The notes beneath the pieces were generated by a model, which had not been told where the DNA came from, searched no databases, and saw only the letters and a program-made list of their open reading frames with translations. Position numbers and translations under genes: made by a program. 64,000 nucleotides of DNA from Rostrohypoxylon terebratum (taxonomy: Eukaryota > Ascomycota > Sordariomycetes > Xylariales > Hypoxylaceae): positions 1 to 64,000 of the forward strand of contig MU385860.1 of the NCBI GenBank assembly GCA_022497145.1, given 5' to 3'. Positions 56,061 through 64,000 of this stretch are shown here, piece after piece (positions within the stretch are counted from its first letter, which is position 1; each line of letters opens with the position of its first letter).

Positions 56061-57263
56061 ATGGCCTTTCGCGGCAAGCCCATCATCCCTGCCCCTCCTC
56101 GCGTGATATCACCGAGCCCTACACCCTCCGAGACGCAGGACCAAATTTCGCAAGATTCATATCTTGGTCCAGTCACACGTTCGGCAGCGAGGCGTCGACA
56201 GAATGGGAGCGTTGCGCCCCAGCTACCTCTCCACGAAGATATCGACGAAGAGTCTGATCCGGAACTCCGGAGGGCCCGGACTAGATCGAGAAGCCCAATA
56301 AAATCTCGTAAGGTCGGTGGCCTTACTTCCGCCAGGTCCGGTCGCGCCACCAAATCGAAACAGAAAGATAGCAACGAGGTAAAAATTAAGGAAGAGGAGA
56401 CTTCTGATGGTCATCTGGCGCCTCCTACTCCGGGATTTGCGCCCACTCTCGCGGGATGGGACTGGCGTGATTTCAGCCGTAGTCCCAGCCCTCTCGGCCT
56501 GATACCGATACATCGGCATTTTAAGATCTTCATTCACAAGCACGAGGTTCCACGAAAGGTTCTGCATGTATCGATCGGTTTTCTTGTGTACTGGCTCTAC
56601 GTCAGCGGCACGCAAACCTCTTCCGTTACGCCCTTTCTAATGGGAGCCTTGATCCCCATTGCGACCACAGACTACTTGCGCCATAAATACGCTTCCTTGA
56701 ATCGCCTCTATGTGAAGTGCCTCGGCGCACTGATGCGCGAATCTGAGTACGCCGGCTGGAATGGAGTTATCTTCTACCTGCTTGGTGCCTGGACCGTCCT
56801 CTACTTCTTCCCTAAGGATGTCGCAGTCGTGGCCGTGATGCTCTTGAGCTGGTGTGATACCGCCGCTAGCACTTTTGGCCGATTATACGGAAGATACACG
56901 CCAAGACTTCGACGAGGAAAGTCTCTAGCCGGATCTTTGGCTGCATTTATCGTCGGTGTAGCTACCGCTGGCTGGTTCTGGGGCTTACTTGCTCCGAAGA
57001 CAGGCCCGTTTCCCGGCGACGAACAGCACCCTTTTATGTTCCAGGGTGTATTGCGACTTCCCGAAATCGCCTCGAATGCGCTCGGGCTTTCTGAGTCGCA
57101 AAGTGCTGTTAGTGGCCCTATCGCTCTCGGGCTGTTGAGTCTATGGTCGGGCTTCGCCGCAGCGGGCAGCGAGGTAATCGATCTCTTCGGTTGGGACGAT
57201 AATCTTACAATTCCAGTACTTAGCGGTATCGGGATCTGGGGGTTTCTCAAAATTTTCGGATAG
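56061..57263 (+). CDS. CTP-dependent diacylglycerol kinase Dgk1-like
   Basis: Single exon, 400 residues from MAFRGKPIIPAPPR. An earlier Met at 55887 gives a repeat-derived Arg/Glu leader and is less likely. About 150 disordered, charged and Ser/Pro-rich residues precede a CTP-transferase-type membrane domain: HKHEVPRKVLHVSIGFLVYWLY, then several hydrophobic segments (VTPFLMGALIPIATTDYLRH, GVIFYLLGAWTVLYFFP, VAVVAVMLLSWCDTAASTFGRLYG) and a basic GKSLAGSLAAF loop. The pattern matches yeast Dgk1, the ER/nuclear-membrane enzyme that turns diacylglycerol into phosphatidate with CTP. The long N-terminal extension with several SPxK/R sites could be phosphorylated. Confidence 0.88.
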   Translation: MAFRGKPIIPAPPRVISPSPTPSETQDQISQDSYLGPVTRSAARRRQNGSVAPQLPLHEDIDEESDPELRRARTRSRSPIKSRKVGGLTSARSGRATKSKQKDSNEVKIKEEETSDGHLAPPTPGFAPTLAGWDWRDFSRSPSPLGLIPIHRHFKIFIHKHEVPRKVLHVSIGFLVYWLYVSGTQTSSVTPFLMGALIPIATTDYLRHKYASLNRLYVKCLGALMRESEYAGWNGVIFYLLGAWTVLYFFPKDVAVVAVMLLSWCDTAASTFGRLYGRYTPRLRRGKSLAGSLAAFIVGVATAGWFWGLLAPKTGPFPGDEQHPFMFQGVLRLPEIASNALGLSESQSAVSGPIALGLLSLWSGFAAAGSEVIDLFGWDDNLTIPVLSGIGIWGFLKIFG

Positions 57264-60200
57264 GCACCAACTAGTTACCTAGGCAGTATAGCCTTTGACA
57301 AGGCTTCGGGGATATTAGCAAGGCATCCGGCGTTATGGACGGTTGATTGGTACGGGAAGGCATACATTCGATTGGTCTTGGTAGACAGGCTATGACTAGA
57401 TATGGCGGTTACGGCGATCTCAATGGCATGGGCTCACTCATCTCACGGTTGGAGTATTTCTAGAAATTTCTCAAGATATTTCTGCTTGGCAACGATGGGA
57501 TCTAGAATCAGGGAAAGGTCACACGGTCTTTGGTAATTTTAGCCGCCCCCATGAAGTTTCTTAGACCCAAATTCAACAAGTCTTTAAGAGTCTTAGACTA
57601 GCAGGTCATATTAGGTCACTTAAGAAGGACCGACATATTCTGCAGGTTTGCCACGGGCGTTGGCTAGATCTGTAGGATCAGCTTGCGGGAATGTCGTGCA
57701 TGCCTTGCTTGGACTTAGTACAAAAACAGAAAGGGAGGAATCGTTGCGCAGACCCTAGGACGCGACCAGCATGCTGTTTACCTCCGACTTACACAACATG
57801 ACCGACGAACTGTTGTCCAAGGCTTACGATCAGTCGCGTTCAAGATCTGAGTAATTTGGGACGAACAGGAGTGAAGGTATTCGATCCTTTATCTCATTAC
57901 ACAAAAATGGACTGGACCCCGTTCCTATGGATGGTGCGAGTTGGAAAGAAACCTCCCATGATTAGGAATCCGCCACTTTAAGACGCAATCGAGCCTTTAA
58001 GGTACCGTCGAGGCATACTTCGGCTCATCTTCCACCCTATGAGAAGATGCCCCATCATCATCATCGGCGCGAAAGTCCTGCTCGACTGCATATCGATCCA
58101 GCCACGGCCTGTCACTCATTTCCATATCCAAACAATCTGTGTACATTGGATACATGTTACCCACACTCTCCGTGCCGCCCACGCACTTATCAGGTACATA
58201 ATACTTACATACTTAGTACATACTCTTTCTACACTTTCACGTTTTCCCATACGACCATTAGTCTCTTCTGGGGTCATTATTATCTTCTTATTTGTACTCC
58301 CCATCGCTGATCGGTCCGTTGGCAACTCGGATTCCTGTAGGTCTTGGGACCCACGATGAGTTGTCTCGTGGGTGGTGTAGTATCTAAACCCGACCCTGCA
58401 TATACCACATATAAGCTACCAATGCGCCTCACGCCATGTGCAACCGTCTATATCCTCGATAGAAAATACATTTGATCCATGCTACTTCAACTAGAAGGCC
58501 TCTTCCCCAGGCCTTTTACTTGAAACATTATCATCAGTCTCTCTCGATAAAGCCGTTTCGGACTACTCCAAAGCAAATACGAGCGCAAGTCGTCACCGCT
58601 AGATCGCCGTTATCGTCGTGCAAACAGGTCATTGTCTACCGGACGCAACAGAGCTAGTTGAAACTAAGTAGTTCGCTAGCCTGACGTTGGCTCGACCCAA
58701 GCTCTTGGGATATTCCCTGCGACTGGTCCGAGGTATATAGCTTGTATAGCCTCCCGAAGCCATTCGCATCCCGTGAAAGTCACGCCTCTCCACACCACCT
58801 CCCTCCGGAAAAAACTGTCATGTATGGATGAGACACTCTCTAGACTTGATGTCGTCTTAGTCTGCTTATCCTTATCCTAGCTTCTCCATATTGAATCTAG
58901 AAGAATTGCCCCTCTGCCCCGCTCCCTGTACCTCTCCGTACTCATCGTGAAATTCAAGGATTCCGGCCTTGAATAGTCTCGAGTTTCATGAATCTGAACA
59001 ATGTACCAATACACAATCTACGCGAGCATAATTGACCACGCCTAACCAAGCCAATGGTCATGGATACGGACTCAAGAATCAACGAAACCCATATCTTTCA
59101 CCGAATGGCAACTCGGTTCATCGCAATTCGTCTCACTGATGAAGTGTCTCTCCGGCCATACCCTGGTATCACGCACGGCTTAGTTACTATAAAATTTCAT
59201 TCCGACTACCACACACACTTACACACACGCATACGCCTTTTTGCGCCTTTAACGCTTATCCATTAAAAGTCCATATGAAGAAATCTGCAGCCAGGTATCT
59301 CGGTTTGTTTCGTAAGACACATAGATCAACGGAATCTAACCCGAACGGGTGAATTGCTCTTTTCTTACCCTACGCATCTGGACATCCGTGCCAGCTCATC
59401 ATGCCTTATTGTACATATACGTACCGCGCCCCAGTCAGAGCCACTTACACCGGAGCTTGCCTATTCCTTCGTCCATACTATATTTTGTAAAAACGGAAAG
59501 CTTCGGTGAGTATAGGGTAATTGGTAACATACTTGATACCAATTAGTCTCCTTTTAGTCCCAATGGCTTAAATTTTAGACCATTGAGTCCTACGAGAAGA
59601 AAACCAGCTATCAAGACATATACCTACCTTGTATAACTTACTATTATTTTAGGATTATGTATGCCAAGATTATTCATGATAACCAGGGTGGTGGGGCAAT
59701 AATGCATTTTCTCTACCATCCATCCAGTATTCAATGCCCCCCTTCAGTGGTCCCTTCAAGTGGAGGGGCAAGGCGAGGCAAGCAAGCGGAGCTCTCCCCC
59801 TTTCACCGTACCAAAGAATAGAACGCGGGTACGTAATAGCATGTATTCTCTCTCCATCAACTATTCCCCTTACCCTCTCGATCCCAAGCCCATGACGGAA
59901 ATTCTGTAATTTTCAACCAATGAGAAAATTGGATTTCCGATTTCCTAAGAATTTCTGTCATAATTCACGATGCATATTCCTAATGCGGAAACATAAGGTC
60001 GTCTCAGAGGTATTTCTTGCATGACGGCCCCAGCTTCTGGAATTTCGGGAAAGAAGAGGTATGATGAAAGGGTTAAGTTTCTTCGGAATAAAAAATAATG
60101 AAAAGAAAAAGAAGAAAACGAACAGGCGGAAACACAGACCAAAGAGGGAGAGCAACAAATAAAATACAAATAAATAAATTTGCTTCCCAAATGACGCTCC

Positions 60201-61282
60201 TATTCTCATTCGGCTGGTCCTGGGGCTTGACAACACATCATCACACAAAATGCCCGACCTTGCTGCACTTCTGCCTGACTGGCCAGTAACCATCAACGTC
60301 GACATCATTCGAACGTTTGTTTTCTGACCAAGACCACCCTACGCCCTTCCCTCCTTTCGACACTTTGTTCTTCTTCTCTTGATTGCCCGGTCCTTCCCAA
60401 AGAGAATTTTTTTTTCCCATTCCACTTTCAGAAAGCCGATTTCGACCAAGGAGCTCGTCAGCCTAAAGCTGCAACGCGCAGTTATGGATGCAATCCGCTT
60501 CCCACGCTACCACCCCCCCCCTTCGCCCCCAGCCGGAGCCCGCTTTCTTTTCTTCACGAGCCATGGATCGGTGGGTTGTTGATGAAACCTGTCGCTGCTT
60601 TTGCGAGTCCGTTTGTGTCTGCCATGTTCCTGTCGTCAGGTACTACTTGTTAGCGTCAGCGCGCTTGTTGTCCGGTTCTCTAAATAGGCTTAGACGGTAC
60701 ACCCGGCTGGGCGAACGTCGAACAGGAGGGCGGTCTATTTACACTATCTACATAGAGGACGAACCGCGTCAAAATAAACGGGTCCAACGGTCACCACTCT
60801 ATCTACACGCCCCCGGTTCAATGACATGAGGGTATAGACACTTGTACATGCCACGTCCAATCCCGGCCAGCCAACGTACACCCACGCCCACCCCTGAGAG
60901 GCTAAGAGCCTTCTCGGTAGAGTTCTGATATTCCGATATATTCAAGGATGTATTCCATCATCTAGATTCTAGAAAACCTGCCACCTTTCTACTTACTAGG
61001 CTCTTAATCTTCCGAGGACAGAAGCAAAATTTCTCTTCCATGACTACAGTAAGATGTATGATATCTACATGTAGAAACACCTTCCGGGCTCTGATCTCTT
61101 TGTCATCATCCTCTCATGGTGCTCTACAGTCAGACTTAGTAGTCTGCTTGCCCTAGCACCCAGCATTCCGTTCTTATGTTAACCATGATACCCTTATTCA
61201 TCCTTTCGTCTTACTGCCGCAAGAAGCCGGTTGATCTTATTCGTCGTTTACGCAGCCGCTTCCCCGATATTCTTGAACCCCC

Positions 61283-61385
61283 GTGTCCCCACATACATGC
61301 GTATACATACGTCCACATCCGCGTACATACATACCTACATACATAACTACATACATTACCTTTACACATACATATACATACAATA
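61283..61385 (+). repeat. CATA/TACA microsatellite
   Basis: Degenerate tetranucleotide repeat of CATACATA type, about 100 bp. The open frames across it on both strands are repeat artefacts. Confidence 0.8.
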
Positions 61386-62503
61386 CATTGGTCATTTTTG
61401 CTTCTCTTGTTTCCAAATATCGACACCATAACCCTGACACAATTACTAAACGTACGAAGGCTTTGTATTTCCCGAATTACTAGTCTGTCTGCCCATGCCC
61501 CCTGTCCACAGCGCAGTAGCACGTCTCCCAGATCCTCCTGCATCTTATCCTCGCACTCCCCCTACCATCGAAGGCTGTCTTTCCATGGCAGGAAAGACAT
61601 ATCCCGTCTTGTCCTGCCCCCCACCGCATGTCGTTCCTGAGTGGAAGTGATAAACGTCTCTTTTCGGCACATGAGCCAGAAGAAGCCTTCCAAACTTCCG
61701 TCGTCTGTGAATGAGTTATACCCTAAGCGAGGAGACCGAACCGATGGATCCCGATCTAAAGCCTACACACTATGTGTTGTTGTTGTCTTCATTGTTGCCC
61801 CCCAGCTGGACCAAACCTGCATACGCCCCCGTGGAGATCTGCCCACATTGACACAGCATGAAGATGGCCAGACTACCTCATCACGTATGCGTGGTCTTTC
61901 CTTATACATATCTTACTTTTATTTTCTATCTTTTACCTTGTTTCTCTTACGCTCTTCGTACCTTGTCCTTCTCTGTGACTGGCTCGCTCACCTAAACGGG
62001 GTGTGGTTCACGTAATCCCGTACTGTGGTAGACCAAGACATATATACATAGTACCTGGTCATGTCAAGTATGTGTCTATATACCTGTGTATATATGATGT
62101 TGGTAAGGATCAGGGCCTATCGGAAAGAAGGCACAAAGTACTAGAGCCCATTGTAGTTCGTTAATACATACATGCCAATAATCGGTCCCATGGTATTGTA
62201 CATACGCCATCAGTCTACTATGTAGTCAGTTGTACCTGTCTAGTCTGTCATTCTCTTCCTTGAGAGTTCTCCCTAGTCCATCAGTTCGGGGAAGCTAGAG
62301 CCCTTGCCTCCCGCTCGCCTCCCCCATCCTGACTCCCTTTCAACCAACAACACTATAAGGAGCGGGGTTACTCAAGGACTCTCCTCGATCGACGAATAAT
62401 GTCGTCGGGACTTATCCCCTATGGACAGGACTAGAGATGGTCCGTTCACTCGTCGTTTGATCCTGACGAGGGAAAACTGCCTCGAAGATGGAGGAGGAAA
62501 AAG

Positions 62504-62512
62504 TATAAAAGG
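62504..62512 (+). promoter_or_regulatory. Canonical TATA box upstream of the KXD1 gene
   Basis: TATAAAAGG stands about 330 bp before the start at 62840, followed within 100 bp by a CT-rich tract, the usual layout of a fungal core promoter. No transcription start was measured. Confidence 0.5.
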
Positions 62513-62839
62513 GGGTGCTGTTGACGGGTTGAGCTCGTCTTCTTCTTCTTCCTCTTTTCTTTCTTTCAAGCAACTCTCGATTCCTCAAGTCTCCTCGATC
62601 GTGATCTATCCAGAAGCTATCTTCCCACCAGCGACTTACCTTGTCAAGACTTCTTTGCTCTTGACTCACATACAACACATACACCTACCTGCCCTCATAT
62701 AAACAAAGGACCTAGGAGTCTGACCTAGTCACACACACATACTGTCTTGCAAGTTTCATTGCAAACATCATATTGCTGTCTCATTTATCTAGAGATTATA
62801 CTCAACTACTTCCCACCTTACTATCATAATCCAGACACA

Positions 62840-63859
62840 ATGGCTTCCTACAGCGCGCAATACTACGACACGGCAGCGATGCCCATCCCGTCCAAGGCGG
62901 AACAGTACCAGCAATACTACCAGAGCGGTGGCAGCAACTACTCGGTCTCCCCCACGGACGACGACCAGCGGGAACGAGACGCCTCCGTGACCTCCGGTGT
63001 ACCTTCTTACGGCAGCAGCACCAGCAATGCCGCCAGCTACGCTACTAGTTATGCGAGCGGCGACTACTGCGACGGTGCCCAAAGCAGCGCCTCTGCCAGC
63101 GGTGTTGATTTCAACGAATACATGCAAAACCGCTTTGACGAGTCTTTCGACCCCATTCCATTGGACCGCAGCTTGGCTCGCCAAGCACAAACGTGAGTTT
63201 CTTCCCTTCAATTCCCAAACCCCAATGCTTAGTTTGCGCATTTCTCAACTCCCAATTCCTCGCCTAAACGCGAGCCGGGCAAGTGGGGGCGAGGAATGAG
63301 AAAAACAAGCAAATAAGCAAATCAACAAATAAAAAAATGCAAAACGGCCAAGTTTTGGCTAACATGAAACTGCAGTTCTGGCAAACTCAACAACAAGCAC
63401 CGCGAACTCCTAGAGATGCAAGCGGCGGCGCAAGCCCGCCTCGCCCGCTCGCGCACCCGGTTCCAGCAGGGCCTGAACGATGCGCGAGAGGTCCACGCAG
63501 ATCTCGAATGGACGTCCAAGAAAGTCTCGTAAGTACCGTCAAAATCCGAATTCCCCTTACACAACCCCCAAAATCGCACAGAGAAGACCAATGAAATCCG
63601 CACATTTCTGCGCCTCTGCGAAGAGTGGAGAGAAAAGAGCCTCAAAAATCCGAAAGGATCAAAATCTCCACCCTCACAACGCAATCTTTGCGAAAAACCC
63701 TTACTTTCAAACCCCTGGATTTGCAAAACGACCGGAAGAAACCCCCAGAACCAGCAAGCTAACAAACCGTGTAATAGCTCCCTAAAGAAGAAGGCGGAGA
63801 AGAAGCACGCCAAGGAGTATGAGAAGGCGCGTGAGCGATACCCTTCGCCCGACTACTAA
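62840..63859 (+). CDS. KXD1, KxDL-type BLOC-1-related subunit
   Basis: Three exons (62840-63192, 63376-63528, 63778-63859), 195 residues. The first half is disordered, rich in Tyr, Ser, Gly and Gln (SAQYYDTAAMPIPSKAEQYQ). The second half is a conserved helix: HRELLEMQAAAQARLARSR, then RFQQGLNDAREVHADLEWTSKK and a Lys-rich tail ending YPSPDY. That helix matches fungal KXD1, a subunit of the BLOC-1-type complex of endosomal trafficking. The second intron is 249 bp, long for this window. Translation of the two spliced joins is uninterrupted. Confidence 0.85.
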
Positions 63860-64000
63860 GCGCCTCGTTCGCCCCACCCTCCAAACCAGTTCGCGCGCTC
63901 TATCCGCATACACACATATACATATTTGAGCCGCAACATGGGGGCGACGCGATCACCTGCACGAAATTTCCGATGAGCCTCATTCGCAAAGCAAGGGGAA

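Larger units (their letters stand above)
57264..62839. other. 5.6-kb stretch without a recognisable protein gene
   Basis: No frame in this stretch gives a protein that I recognise or a clean multi-exon model. It holds CT-rich and purine-rich tracts (A/G-rich near 60098-60125), a CATA-type microsatellite (61283-61385) and a TATA box near 62505. Possible contents are long untranslated leaders or non-coding RNA, which cannot be proven from sequence alone. Confidence 0.6.

Noticed and set aside
61211..61543. Frames over the CATA microsatellite
   Set aside because: Repeat-generated Tyr/Val/Cys/Met runs, no biology.

Overview
The window is nuclear DNA of a filamentous ascomycete, probably a Sordariomycete. 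The genes carry short (about 50-80 bp) GT-AG introns, and there are many secreted plant-polymer and effector-type proteins (GH43, GH5, M28 peptidase, small cysteine-rich proteins). Other pointers are a HET-domain relic, UstYa-type membrane proteins, a Zn2Cys6 regulator and fungal housekeeping genes (Spb4, Edc4/Ge-1, Dgk1, KXD1). The species cannot be fixed from the sequence alone. Exon coordinates below come from reading splice sites and frames by eye.

Layout. 0-10 kb is an accessory zone: a DUF8021 secreted protein, a small NAD(P)-binding protein, a six-exon Kex2-site cysteine-rich secreted protein, a GH43 arabinanase, then gene-poor DNA with a broken HET gene. 10-21 kb holds the most interesting block. 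It has a GNAT acetyltransferase, a secreted precursor with eight tandem YDxYD repeats separated by Kex2 dibasic sites (11668-12225), a UstYa-family protein with two HXXHC motifs (14258-15289), a second divergent membrane protein that also has two HXXHC motifs (16672-17523), a DUF2470 membrane protein and a Zn2Cys6 factor with a central zinc cluster. I read the repeat precursor and the two HXXHC proteins as a dikaritin-type (ustiloxin/phomopsin/asperipin-like) RiPP locus. Its Tyr-Asp-Val/Thr-Tyr-Asp core matches none of the cores I know.

22-30 kb: a second small secreted cysteine-rich protein, a tetraspanin, a frameshifted secreted-protein relic and an M28 aminopeptidase. 30-45 kb is mostly conserved: Edc4/Ge-1, a small fungal membrane protein, a GH5 enzyme, a mitochondrial PP2C, a KPWE-domain protein resembling the recently described peroxin Pex39, and an unrecognised conserved-looking protein. 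46-49 kb is decayed DNA with a GNAT relic and a Pol III-box-like relic. 49-57 kb: a stomatin-like SPFH protein, Spb4 helicase, an amidohydrolase and Dgk1. A 5.6-kb gene-free stretch follows, and KXD1 closes the window. A short palindromic element built on ACCTAGGTACCT is scattered through the non-coding DNA.

How the RiPP genes could work together (inference): the precursor enters the secretory pathway, UstYa-type membrane oxidases act on the tyrosines of each repeat, and Kex2 cuts at the KR/RR sites to release up to eight similar peptides. No tyrosinase, methyltransferase, S41 peptidase, P450 or transporter is visible nearby, so the pathway looks minimal or has partners elsewhere.
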